Of a DNA stretch of 64,000 nt, positions 35,261-43,828 are shown one piece after another. The DNA lies in NCBI RefSeq assembly GCF_003626695.1, contig NZ_RBAH01000021.1, forward strand, positions 103,598 through 167,597, written 5' to 3'. This DNA is from Paenibacillus ginsengarvi (GTDB taxonomy: Bacteria > Bacillota > Bacilli > Paenibacillales > NBRC-103111). The first letter of the stretch is position 1; every line of letters starts with the position of its first letter. The notes under the pieces are model-generated. The model did not search any database. It saw only the letters and a list, made by a program, of their open reading frames with translations, and was not told the origin of the DNA. The translations under genes and the position numbers were made by a program.

Positions 35261-37333
35261 TTACAAATCCGCGCCTTCGATCACGACCGCGGCATGCAGG
35301 CCGACTTCGGCAACGACGAACCGGATTCGTCCCTCTTCCTTCTCGAAGGGCAGCTCCGTGTTGTCCGGGGCTATGTAGACACGCTCTGCCGACGTTTTCA
35401 CGGATACCCGGATATTCGTGACCGGAGCGATTTCCTCGATAAACGTCTTCGAGCCCGCCGCTTTATCTTCCCGCACATTCGTCAAATGCACCACAAGGCG
35501 GGAAGACTGGCGCATGACGCTCACTTCCACCGAGATCGGAGCTTCGACCTTGACAAGCGGGTCCGGATCGAGCTCGTTCAAGCCGTTCAAGTAAAGCGTC
35601 CGCAGCCAGGGCGAGCCGGTGCGCCAGAAGGCGGACTCGATCGGACCGGCAAAGTAAAGGCTCGCTCCGCTGCCGTACGAATGGGAAACGACCGCCGGAA
35701 ATGGCGTCGGAAACGCCGGATGCGCGTGCTGGTGGTAAACGTGGCGAAACGTCTTCGCCTCCAGAGCGGGGTCGGTAAACTTCGCCAGGACGGTTGCGCC
35801 TTCGCGCGCCTCGATGCGGAGCGTTTTCTGTGCCGTATCCTTGAGCAAAATCGGCATATCCGGAATCGAACCGGCTATCGCGGCGTCGATCGGATATACA
35901 TACGATACGCTGTAGCGGGATACTTCGGTAAAACCGATTCCGAGCACATCGGCCAAGCCGAAGTCGGATTTGCGCGTCCCGTCCGCGTCATACAGCGAGG
36001 TGCGGTTCGATGCAACCAGCCGACCTCCCGCTCTGACAAAGTCCCGGATGCAGGTTTCCGCTTCATCGCTTAAGTAAGCCTGATCCGGCAAAATGAGCAG
36101 TCGGTACCGGCTAAGCTGCGACAGTAAAGCCTCCTCGTCAATAATATCGAAATGAATATGACCCTCCGTCAAAATCCGATGCAAGCCTTGCAAATGCGGA
36201 TCGTCGCCCGGACTGGGGAGAGCCGATGCTTCGAGCACTCGTTTGCCCGCGATCGAATACAGGACAGCGACGATCGGCACGCTTTCGGCCCCTTCAAGCC
36301 ACGGCTCGAGCGAGCGCACCCACTCGTTCGATTCGCCGATGGCTTCCATTACCGCATCCGGCACCCGGCCTTTCAGAAAGCCCGAAGGATAAGCTACATG
36401 ACCGTAGCTGATGGACCCGCCGTTCGCCACGGCGATGGCGGCCGTCGTCCTAAGCGTCGCAGCCGGCGCAACCGTCCACTCTCCCCAACTGCCCATTTCG
36501 CTCGGCATCATCAGCTCGAACGGTTTGCGAAACGAACGCTTCCATCTGGCGAGGAGGCTCCCATACGCATAATGCGGAGGATGAAATTCAGAGGTGAAAT
36601 AATCCGCGTGCCGGTCCGCCTCCACTTGACCGAAGCGGGGATCCCCGGCATGGTTCCAGCCGATCAGCAGATCCGGATTGATGCCCTTGATGCAGGCCGC
36701 GGCGTCTCGCAAAAACTGATAACGGATATCCCGCTGAAACGACTGCCACCGCTTCAGCTCCGGTGTCCCGGGCGCAGGCGACTGCGGGATCGGCTGGCCG
36801 TACTTCGATTTGTATAAAGAGCTGCAATATTCGCAGTGACAGCAATTGCTCCATACGTAGGTGATGTCGAAGAAAAAGCCGGAGACCGGGTAGTTCTCCG
36901 CAATCTCCCTGAACTGCGCGTACACGTGATCGCGATACGGCGAATTCATGCAGAGCAGGTCGTAATAGCCGAAAGCTTCGGTGATCGGCTTCTGATCCGC
37001 CGTCCGCTGCCGGTAATCGGGATTCGCCGCCGCGACATGGCTGTTCAAGCCAACGTTGTAATAAGCGATAATATCGATTCCGTGCTTCCGCGCTTCCTGA
37101 ATGGCCTCTGCGAGCATATCCCCTTTTACTCTCGCATTTTTGTGTCCGATTTTCGTGCCGAAATAGCTGTTGCCGAAGGCGTCCTTGGTCATGAACGTAA
37201 TCGTCTGCATACCCGCCCGGGCGGCTGCCGCAACATATTCGGCTACATTCAGTTCCACTTCAGGAACCGCTTCCCCGGCGTGAAAATCGAACAATCCGCG
37301 CCGAAACGTTCTTCTGTACAAATCGTTTCCCAT
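35261..37333 (-). CDS. GHL6-type glycoside hydrolase with beta-galactosidase-trimerisation-like domain
   Basis: This 690-residue protein without signal peptide has a TIM-barrel N-terminal half (to about residue 350) and a flavodoxin-like middle (VPIVAVLYS, LLILPDQAYLSDEA, FVRAGGRLVASN; about residues 370-480) typical of the GH42 trimerisation domain, then a beta-sandwich C-terminus. A cysteine cluster CCHCEYC near residues 163-169 is typical of this group and may bind zinc. Acidic residues in GFFFDITY and FELMMPSEMGSWGEW are candidate catalytic residues. It is 28 bases behind a solute-binding lipoprotein gene and probably degrades the sugar that lipoprotein captures. The glycosidic bond is unknown. 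Confidence 0.82.
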   Translation of the reverse strand: MGNDLYRRTFRRGLFDFHAGEAVPEVELNVAEYVAAAARAGMQTITFMTKDAFGNSYFGTKIGHKNARVKGDMLAEAIQEARKHGIDIIAYYNVGLNSHVAAANPDYRQRTADQKPITEAFGYYDLLCMNSPYRDHVYAQFREIAENYPVSGFFFDITYVWSNCCHCEYCSSLYKSKYGQPIPQSPAPGTPELKRWQSFQRDIRYQFLRDAAACIKGINPDLLIGWNHAGDPRFGQVEADRHADYFTSEFHPPHYAYGSLLARWKRSFRKPFELMMPSEMGSWGEWTVAPAATLRTTAAIAVANGGSISYGHVAYPSGFLKGRVPDAVMEAIGESNEWVRSLEPWLEGAESVPIVAVLYSIAGKRVLEASALPSPGDDPHLQGLHRILTEGHIHFDIIDEEALLSQLSRYRLLILPDQAYLSDEAETCIRDFVRAGGRLVASNRTSLYDADGTRKSDFGLADVLGIGFTEVSRYSVSYVYPIDAAIAGSIPDMPILLKDTAQKTLRIEAREGATVLAKFTDPALEAKTFRHVYHQHAHPAFPTPFPAVVSHSYGSGASLYFAGPIESAFWRTGSPWLRTLYLNGLNELDPDPLVKVEAPISVEVSVMRQSSRLVVHLTNVREDKAAGSKTFIEEIAPVTNIRVSVKTSAERVYIAPDNTELPFEKEEGRIRFVVAEVGLHAAVVIEGADL

Positions 37334-37361
37334 AGCCCACTCTCTCCTCTTCTATGCCCAT

Positions 37362-38675
37362 TTACTTGTCCAGCGCCTGAATCGCCTTCGTCAGCTTCTC
37401 GTCCGCCTCGCGAAGCGCCGTATTGATGTCTTTTCCCGTCGTCACGACTTCCTGGAACGCCTTCGATACGAGCACGGCAGGATTGGACTCGGCCGGGAAC
37501 GGATATTTGAACGGCTGAATGACGGCCAGCTTCGGCTTCGTCATCGCTATTACATTCTTCGATTGATACTCGGCGGAATCCTTCCCGAACGCCTGATGCA
37601 CTTTATCATCCAGCAGCACAGATACTCTCGCATAGCGGGACAAATCCGTCTGCACCTCGTTCGAGAGCAGTGTCTCAATGACCTGGAACGCCGCCTCCTT
37701 GTTCGGACTCGCATTCGTGATCGAGAACACAAGCGAATCGACGCGCTGCCCGGTTCCCGGCGCCTTCGGGTTGACCGGATACGTAACGACGTCCCAATTG
37801 AAGTTTTTGACCGTTTTCAAGCTTTGCAGCGTTGCGGAATGTCCGGCCAGCATGCCGACCTCGCCCTTCAGAAACGATTGCGTCGCCTGCGTCGACGGAT
37901 CGCTCGGCAGCAAATTCGTCGCCCCCGGTATTTGGTATAAGCTGGCCCAAAGCTCGAACATCATCTTCCAGCCGTCGGTTTGCAAGGCGCCTTTTTTGCC
38001 CGCGAAATCGATAAACGGCAATCCGAGCTGGTACGCACCGCGGAACGCCTCGCCGGGATACAGCCCCCAAATCTGCGCACCGCCTTCGGTTCTCGTCATT
38101 TTCGCCGCAATCGTACGCGCATCGTCCCACGTCATGCCGTCCTTCGGATACGGGACGCCCATCTTGTCGAACAAGTCTTTGTTGTAAAACAAGGCGAACG
38201 AGTTGTTGTAGACGGGAAGCCCGATCAAATAGCCGACTCCGGCCGCCGTCTTGATCGATTCGAGAAATTCCGGGCGAATCCGGTTCAAGTCGAACTTCGC
38301 GCTTTTGATCACATCGTCCATATTCAGCTCGACCTTCATATCGAGCAGTTGGGTCAAGGCAAGCGGATAGTCGACGCTGATGTCGGGAATGTCTTTGGAA
38401 GCGACCATGTTCGCCAAGGACACTTTTGACGAATCGACCCACTGCGGCGTAATATGCGGATATTTTTTTTGAACCGGCTCTAGAATAAACCGTTTGAACT
38501 CATCTTCGGTCAGGTGGCGCTGGGCGATTTTGATCGTTGCCGGCTTCGGACTCTCGTTTTTCGGCGTCTCCGTCTTCGCAACCGGAGGAGCGGCTTCCTT
38601 GTTCCCGCTGCATGCACCGAGCAGTAAGGAAAGCGATAATGCGGCCGTTGTCGTATAAATAAATGGTTTTCTCAC
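37362..38675 (-). CDS. Solute-binding lipoprotein (family 1), orphan A
   Basis: This 437-residue lipoprotein has lipobox LLGAC (residues 18-22) and the family-1 pattern around residue 165: ALFYNKDLFDKMGVPYPKDGMTWDDA. It shares that stretch, and a C-terminal ending like DINTALREADEKLTKAI, with the lipoproteins at 39201 and 55982. The start is GTG 38675 with GAGGTGA upstream. It is followed by the GHL6-type glycosidase but no permease genes, so it must share a permease pair encoded elsewhere. The 525-base region before it carries a promoter and two related operator-like motifs. Confidence 0.87.
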   Translation of the reverse strand: MRKPFIYTTTAALSLSLLLGACSGNKEAAPPVAKTETPKNESPKPATIKIAQRHLTEDEFKRFILEPVQKKYPHITPQWVDSSKVSLANMVASKDIPDISVDYPLALTQLLDMKVELNMDDVIKSAKFDLNRIRPEFLESIKTAAGVGYLIGLPVYNNSFALFYNKDLFDKMGVPYPKDGMTWDDARTIAAKMTRTEGGAQIWGLYPGEAFRGAYQLGLPFIDFAGKKGALQTDGWKMMFELWASLYQIPGATNLLPSDPSTQATQSFLKGEVGMLAGHSATLQSLKTVKNFNWDVVTYPVNPKAPGTGQRVDSLVFSITNASPNKEAAFQVIETLLSNEVQTDLSRYARVSVLLDDKVHQAFGKDSAEYQSKNVIAMTKPKLAVIQPFKYPFPAESNPAVLVSKAFQEVVTTGKDINTALREADEKLTKAIQALDK

Positions 38676-38710
38676 AGCGGGTCACCTCGTAGTCAATGGA
38701 ATAGGATTAG

Positions 38711-38889
38711 GGAAATCGATTACTAATTTCAAGCTTTACGCCGGAGCAATCGTCATCAGGGTGCCATTCGCGCCGCGAATTTCGATTAAATCGTAAGCGC
38801 ATTCAAAACCGCCCCTGCTTTGACGCAACAAGCTTTCCCGTTGAACAAACCGGCCGGCGCCGTAGTAACTCCTATAGAAATCGGTTACT
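38711..38889 (-). promoter_or_regulatory. Two copies of an operator-like motif in the 410-base leader
   Basis: GGAAATCGATTACT (38711-38724) and AGAAATCGGTTACT (38876-38889) match at 12 of 14 bases. A related AGTAATCGATTGT is at 61838 before the Tat-exported protein. The TAAYCGATT core is of the kind bound by LacI-family regulators. An open frame of 109 codons on the minus strand (38736-39065) crosses the region but has no recognisable family. Confidence 0.5.
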
Positions 38890-39091
38890 GCATAGGCAAA
38901 AGCAAAACTTTCGTTTTGTGGAAAAGACTCGATCCCCTCTCTTTGTTGAACTTCCCTGTTCCCTTCTTGCTTGCAGCCGTGCATGTCTTCCAGTGAATGT
39001 TGTTCGCCGGGCCTCACACCCTTTAGTCCTTGTTTTTCGTGCACCAAGCCGATTAAGTATGCCAATCAAACAAAAATCATATTTAATATAT

Positions 39092-39120
39092 ATTATATAA
39101 TATATTAATAGCGGAATCAA
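39092..39120 (-). promoter_or_regulatory. Promoter of the orphan A lipoprotein/glycosidase operon
   Basis: TTGATT (39115-39120) and a perfect TATAAT (39092-39097) are 17 bases apart on the minus strand in a very AT-rich stretch. The RNA leader would be about 410 bases long. Confidence 0.6.
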
Positions 39121-39159
39121 TCCGGTTTTCGCAATCACTCGCAATCGATTAAGACAACT

Positions 39160-39187
39160 AAAAAGCTCCGGCGCTTGGCCGAAGCTT
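39160..39187 (-). terminator. Terminator of the orphan B lipoprotein gene
   Basis: AAGCTTCGGC pairs with GCCGGAGCTT (one wobble) on the minus strand and a T-run follows. It is 14 bases past the stop codon at 39201. Confidence 0.8.
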
Positions 39188-39200
39188 GACAGGAAACTCC

Positions 39201-40529
39201 TTATTTTTTCGCTTTCAATTCCGCGATTTTTTTGTTGAAATCTTCATCCGCTTGCTTGAGCAGCGTATTTACGTCGGATTTGCCGTTTACGTAGTCGAGC
39301 ATTTTGGAGCTGATCGTCGAGAGCCCGGTCGCATTGTACGGGGAAGACAAGATCGGATCGGGATATTTTTGCGTAAATACGGCTTTTAAGTTTTTGCCCT
39401 TCGCCGCCGGGTTGTTCTCGAAGGCGTGCTCCAACATTTTGGCGTTGTCCTTGAGCGCCGTAATCCGCCCGTTTTTGGTCGCTTCCATCTGCACATCGGG
39501 ATCGGTGCTGAGATACGCCATTACCTGGAACGCAACATCGGGATGCTTGCTGCCCTTCGGAATGACGAAGCCGTCGGAGAATACGCCTACGCCTACCCCC
39601 GGCTTATCCTTGAACGACGGGAATGTTACGATATCCCATCTCAAGCCCGCCTTCTCCGCCCCAGCCATATCGTAGTTTTGCAACTGCAAAATTTCCGGCA
39701 TCATCGCAATCGTCCGGTTCGTCAGGAAATTGTTGCGCACATCGCCGAACGACTTGATCTGCGGCGCATTCGGATAATCGTTGATGCTCTTCATGACATC
39801 GAACATCCGCTTCCATGCTTCGGTTGAAAAAGCCGCCTTCTGGCCCGTCGGATCGACGTACGATAAACTGAGCTGGCTCTGCACCCGGTTCAGGCCGGTC
39901 GGCGGCAGGAGACCGATGTACTGCGTATCGCCGTCCTTGCGCGAAATCCGTTTGCCCAGCTCGATAACTTCCTCCCACGTCATGTTGTCTTTCGGATAGG
40001 CGACGCCGAACTTGTCGAAGATGTCCTTGTTATAATGCAGGGCGAATACAAGAACGTTGTAAGGCATATACAGCAGCTCGCCCTTCGGCGAATACGATCT
40101 GATGCTGTCGACCATTTTCGCATCGTACTTGCTGTTGAAATCGAATCCCTGCTTCTTGGCAATGGCCGTCAAATCCATCGATACATCGTAGTCGGCGAGC
40201 GCGCCGCCCATATTCGTAAGACCCTGCCAAATAATATCGGGAATGTCGTTTGTCGCGATCAAATCCTGAATCTCGCTGCCCTTCTTGTTCTCGACGACCT
40301 GGAGCGTCACATGCGGGAATTTCTTTTTCACGAACTGGTTGATATATTTCTCAAAATCGTCGAGGACGGTCATCGTGTAAAATTTCAAAGTTACCGGTTC
40401 CTGCTTCTCCTGCACCTTCGGCGCATCCGCGCCGGCTCCCTGCGGCTTCTCGCCTTGCGCGCCGCAGCCCGCCAGTAAAGCGCTTCCAACAGTCACTGCC
40501 GCAGCTATCGTTTTCGTTTTTTTCCACAT
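39201..40529 (-). CDS. Solute-binding lipoprotein (family 1), orphan B
   Basis: This 442-residue lipoprotein has lipobox LLAGC (residues 18-22). It repeats the landmark found in the two sister proteins, here ALHYNKDIFDKFGVAYPKDNMTWEE, and ends with DVNTLLKQADEDFNKKIAEL. It stands alone between its own promoter and terminator, without permease, ATPase or enzyme genes. GAGGTGA precedes ATG 40529. Its promoter region has a cre-like site, so glucose repression is likely. A role as an alternative receptor for a shared permease is inferred. Confidence 0.87.
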   Translation of the reverse strand: MWKKTKTIAAAVTVGSALLAGCGAQGEKPQGAGADAPKVQEKQEPVTLKFYTMTVLDDFEKYINQFVKKKFPHVTLQVVENKKGSEIQDLIATNDIPDIIWQGLTNMGGALADYDVSMDLTAIAKKQGFDFNSKYDAKMVDSIRSYSPKGELLYMPYNVLVFALHYNKDIFDKFGVAYPKDNMTWEEVIELGKRISRKDGDTQYIGLLPPTGLNRVQSQLSLSYVDPTGQKAAFSTEAWKRMFDVMKSINDYPNAPQIKSFGDVRNNFLTNRTIAMMPEILQLQNYDMAGAEKAGLRWDIVTFPSFKDKPGVGVGVFSDGFVIPKGSKHPDVAFQVMAYLSTDPDVQMEATKNGRITALKDNAKMLEHAFENNPAAKGKNLKAVFTQKYPDPILSSPYNATGLSTISSKMLDYVNGKSDVNTLLKQADEDFNKKIAELKAKK

Positions 40530-40689
40530 ACGCTCACCTCATACATGTTTTGTGTTGACCCTCATTTTGTTCTGCATTTCGGCACCTCAAAAACGAAAAC
40601 CCATTCATCCCTGCAAACGACATGTATGCAACATATCGAACGAAACGATGAATTCCTTGCCAACGGGAGAAGGCTACAAAACCACTTAC

Positions 40690-40772
40690 AGAAAGCGCTT
40701 ACCCCTAATGTTCTATATTGAAGAACTTAGTTCTTCTATAAATATCGTAACATGCCCGCCGCCGTCTTTCAA
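40690..40772 (-). promoter_or_regulatory. Promoter, palindromic operator and cre-like site of orphan B
   Basis: On the minus strand TTGAAA (40767-40772) and TACGAT (40744-40749) are 17 bases apart. Immediately downstream is a perfect palindrome GAAGAACT-n-AGTTCTTC (40720-40736), and then TAAGCGCTTTCT (about 40690-40701), which resembles a CcpA-binding cre site. The remaining leader to 40530 shows no other motif. Confidence 0.65.
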
Positions 40773-40795
40773 CAAGTTTTTCGGCCCGTTTCGAA

Positions 40796-40832
40796 CAAAA
40801 AAAGAACGAACCGCATCACAAGTGCAGTTCGT
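40796..40832 (-). terminator. Terminator of the methyltransferase gene
   Basis: ACGAACTGCA pairs with TGCGGTTCGT (one wobble) on the minus strand, followed by TCTTTTTTT. It lies just after the stop codon at 40840. Confidence 0.85.
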
Positions 40833-40839
40833 CCCTTGC

Positions 40840-41616
40840 CTACACTTTCAGTTTTACCGCCTTCGTGGCGATGAAAGTGTTGATATGTTTGTCGAGCGGG
40901 CTTTCCCCACCGTAGTTATCCTCGAACAGATCGGTCAGCACAAGTCCGGCATCAAGCTGTCCTTTAAGCTGGTCCTCGAGCGAATGTCCGAACTCGAGCG
41001 GAACGCCGTCTCGCAAATGGGCTTCGAGCCGTTCCTTCGGCAGCTGTTCATGATCCGCATACGGAATCGAATGCTTCACCTCGAGAACGCCCCGTTCCTC
41101 CGCTTCGATGCTGAAAATATATACGAGCGGATTGACGAAGCCGGCCATCAGCACGCCGCCTCTCTTCAGCACCCGAGCCGCCTCCCGCCATACCGGCAAA
41201 ATCGATTGCGCGAACACGTTCGACACCGGATGCACGATCAGATCGAACGTCTCGTCCGCGAAACAGGACAAATCGGCCATATCACCCTGCACGGTGCGAA
41301 TCGTCAGCTGTTCGCGCTCGGCGACAACCCTGTCCTGCCCGAGCTGCTTCTCCGACATATCGTAAACGGTCACATCCGCTCCCGCTGCCGCCAGCACCGG
41401 CCCCTGCTGACCGCCTCCAGATGCCAGACAGAGCACTTTCGCTCCGGCAAGCGGCGGAAACCAGCTCTTCGGCACCGACCGCACCGGGGTCAGAATAATC
41501 TCCCACTGTCCTTGCCTCGCCTTGGCAATCGTTTCAGGGGATACCGGCTGCGTCCATCGATTGCCTGCCTCGACGTTGCGGTTCCAGGCGTCCCGGTTAA
41601 TTTCTCTAATATTCAC
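40840..41616 (-). CDS. Class I SAM-dependent methyltransferase
   Basis: This 258-residue cytoplasmic enzyme has SAM motif I (VLCLASGGGQQGPVLAAAGA, about residues 61-80), the acidic strand-2 end VTVYDMSEKQL, the GDMADLSCFADETFDLIV segment and the post-motif RVLKRGGVLMAGF. The unusual GGGQQ in motif I and the opening DAWNRNVEAGNRW are typical of a Bacillales small-molecule methyltransferase group. The start is GTG 41616 with GGGAGGAG nine bases upstream. It is monocistronic. The acceptor is unknown. Confidence 0.87.
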   Translation of the reverse strand: MNIREINRDAWNRNVEAGNRWTQPVSPETIAKARQGQWEIILTPVRSVPKSWFPPLAGAKVLCLASGGGQQGPVLAAAGADVTVYDMSEKQLGQDRVVAEREQLTIRTVQGDMADLSCFADETFDLIVHPVSNVFAQSILPVWREAARVLKRGGVLMAGFVNPLVYIFSIEAEERGVLEVKHSIPYADHEQLPKERLEAHLRDGVPLEFGHSLEDQLKGQLDAGLVLTDLFEDNYGGESPLDKHINTFIATKAVKLKV

Positions 41617-41858
41617 TTCTCCATGCTCCTCCCAATCTGTCTCTATGAGGCCATTATAGCGATGTCCGGGGAGCGGGAGTAAGGGAAAGTTTGCGTATAG
41701 TTAAATGTGCGAGCCGAAAATTCCCCCACGACAAGAATGAATCCTGACGATGCTCCGCCCGATGGAAAGCGGAGCGAAGGAGCTTGATGAAGGCACCCGC
41801 ATCGTCGCTACGAGGTGTAAGAATCAAGCATGATGACGTTTGATACATAAAACGCAAG

Positions 41859-41905
41859 CCAAACAAAGCCCGTCCAGCCGATCAAGCCGGACGGGCTTTG
41901 TTTGG
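41859..41905. terminator. Perfect 17-bp hairpin in the 41.6-42.0 kb gap
   Basis: CCAAACAAAGCCCGTCC pairs exactly with its complement across 13 bases. A run of seven T follows 12 bases downstream on the plus strand. No intact gene precedes it on either strand, so it may be the leftover terminator of a lost gene. The rest of the gap (41617-42018) shows no supported gene. Confidence 0.5.
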
Positions 41906-42018
41906 GAAGAAGTATGGTTTTTTTACTATATTTTCTCATCCTAATACTTTATTTTTCAGTCTAATGGTTTATTCTTAGTTAAGAGACTTGAATACGCTTG
42001 AGAGGCTTGGTGAGAGAG

Positions 42019-43497
42019 ATGACAAATCGTTTGTTTACGCCTGCCGCTTCACCCGAATCAGTAGGAATACCTAGCGAGGCGATCGCAGCGTTTTTGCAAC
42101 GTATTAAGCGATTGGGAGTTAATTTGCACGGATTTCTTATCGTCCGGGACGGTCAGATAGCGTCGGAAGGCTATTGGGCGCCGTATACGGCCGACAGCAC
42201 CCATCGGATGTACTCGGTCAGCAAAAGCTTCGTCTCGCTTTCCGTCGGCCTGCTGATCGATGCAGGCAAGCTGAAGTTGAACGATAAGGTGGCGGCGTTT
42301 TTTCCGGATAAGCTGCCGCCAGCCCCCCACCGGTACCTGCTTGACACGACCGTTCGTGATCTGTTAATGATGGCAACGCCTCATGACCGGACGTCCTATT
42401 CGTTCAAAGACAAGGATTGGGCTGCGACCTTCTTCCAGCATCAGCCCTGTCATCCGCCGGGGACGGTGTTTGCATACGATACGGCGGCGACCGTAATTCT
42501 GAATACGATCGTGGAGCGAATTACCGGCGTGCCATTTTTAACGTTCATGCGCGAGCGCTTGCTCGATCCGATCGGCGCCTCCAAAGACATATGGTGCGTT
42601 CAGACACCGGAAGGCACGTCGTGGGGCGGCTCTGGCGTCATTTGCACGTTGCGCGATATGGCTAAAGTGGCCTATGTCTGTATGAACGGCGGTCGTTGGG
42701 GAGAACAGCAGCTCATTTCTGAGCAATATGTGCGGGAAGCGACATCCAAGCAAATCGATAATTCTCTTGGCGAACGCTCCGGATACGGGTATCAGATTTG
42801 GGTAGAGCCTGACGGCGGCTTTGCCTTTCGCGGTATGGGCTCCCAATTCGCATTTTGTTTTCCAAAACAGCGGTTTTTGTTTGCATGTATTGCCGATACA
42901 CAAGGCTCCGCGAACGGCGGCCTGTATCTGGAGCAAGCGTATCGTGAAGAAATACTTGCCCGCTTGTCACATGATCCTTTACCGGAAAAGGAATCAGCCC
43001 AAACTGAGCTGCAGCAATCGATTAACGGTCTGCACATCTTGCCGCAGCCTGGTGAATTAACGTCGCCCCAAGCCGGAGCAATATCCAACCAGTGGTTTAG
43101 GATGGAGCCGAATCCGATGGGGATTACGAGGATGCGGTTTCGGTTCAACGGCGACGAAGGCGTGTGGGAATACACGAATGCCGCAGGGGAACATCAACTC
43201 GCATTCGGAATAGGCCAGCAAGTAGCGGGACAATTTCCTCAGCCAGGCTATTCCGGCGCACGCATCGGCACAGTCGGCGACAAATACCGGTGTCTCGCTT
43301 CCGCGGCATGGGTAGATCCACAGACGCTGAATATGCTCGTATATGTAACTGACCATTATTTGGGCACGCTGAAAGCATCATTTAACTTTAAAGGCGACCA
43401 AATAGGCGTGTTGATGACAAAGGTAGCCGAATGGTTTTTGAACGAATATAACGGTTTTGCCGGTGGATGTCTTGACTCTGCGGCCGTGTCGGAATAG
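42019..43497 (+). CDS. Serine hydrolase of the beta-lactamase/EstB class
   Basis: This 492-residue cytoplasmic protein has the class C beta-lactamase/penicillin-binding fold, with the SxxK motif S66-V-S-K69 (MYSVSKSF) and an AYDTAATV segment at the second (Tyr) site. The catalytic domain ends near residue 320; the remaining 170 residues form an unassigned beta-rich domain (YTNAAGEHQLAFGIGQQ and similar). No signal peptide is present, so it is more likely an esterase or peptidase than an antibiotic-resistance enzyme. ATG 42019 follows GGTGAGAGAG; TTG 41998 is an alternative start. Confidence 0.83.
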   Translation: MTNRLFTPAASPESVGIPSEAIAAFLQRIKRLGVNLHGFLIVRDGQIASEGYWAPYTADSTHRMYSVSKSFVSLSVGLLIDAGKLKLNDKVAAFFPDKLPPAPHRYLLDTTVRDLLMMATPHDRTSYSFKDKDWAATFFQHQPCHPPGTVFAYDTAATVILNTIVERITGVPFLTFMRERLLDPIGASKDIWCVQTPEGTSWGGSGVICTLRDMAKVAYVCMNGGRWGEQQLISEQYVREATSKQIDNSLGERSGYGYQIWVEPDGGFAFRGMGSQFAFCFPKQRFLFACIADTQGSANGGLYLEQAYREEILARLSHDPLPEKESAQTELQQSINGLHILPQPGELTSPQAGAISNQWFRMEPNPMGITRMRFRFNGDEGVWEYTNAAGEHQLAFGIGQQVAGQFPQPGYSGARIGTVGDKYRCLASAAWVDPQTLNMLVYVTDHYLGTLKASFNFKGDQIGVLMTKVAEWFLNEYNGFAGGCLDSAAVSE

Positions 43498-43589
43498 ATG
43501 GAAAGACGTCTCGTAATCTACAACAATGAAGTTAACATAAAACTGACTCAAATATAAAAACTAGAGGCAGACTTGGACTGGAAATTAAT

Positions 43590-43651
43590 CGTGTCAAAAT
43601 GCCATGGGAAGTCATGACATATGCCTGCTTAATTTATGGCATTTTGACACG
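43590..43651. repeat. 16-bp perfect inverted repeat at the edge of an AT-rich insert
   Basis: CGTGTCAAAATGCCAT (43590-43605) recurs as its exact complement at 43636-43651 with a 30-base loop. It lies at the left junction of the AT-richer segment. The gap 43498-43828 otherwise contains only the terminator at 43713 and an unrecognised frame of 73 codons. Confidence 0.7.
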
Positions 43652-43712
43652 AAGAAGCAAACCGTCCTTGAGCGTGCCGAAAGCATGCTTTCTGACACAG
43701 TCTGAAAAGCTC

Positions 43713-43742
43713 AAAAAGGTCGTCGAATTAATCGACGACCTT
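43713..43742 (-). terminator. Terminator of the AT-rich serine hydrolase gene
   Basis: AAGGTCGTCGA pairs perfectly with TCGACGACCTT around five bases and a T-run follows on the minus strand. It is 87 bases past the stop codon at 43829. Confidence 0.8.
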
Positions 43743-43828
43743 GCTGGTGACAACTTTCGTCCCCGTTTAGCGGCATGTCCTAGTATTCACTTTGATACTG
43801 TTTATCGTATGAATAAGTAATAACATGC

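Noticed and set aside
38736..39065. 109-codon gene in the leader before the lipoprotein at 38675
   Set aside because: No family is recognised and it overlaps the operator-like motifs; kept only as a possibility under findings.
43599..43820. 73-codon gene downstream of the serine hydrolase
   Set aside because: It runs through both the 16-bp inverted repeat and the terminator, and has no ribosome site.
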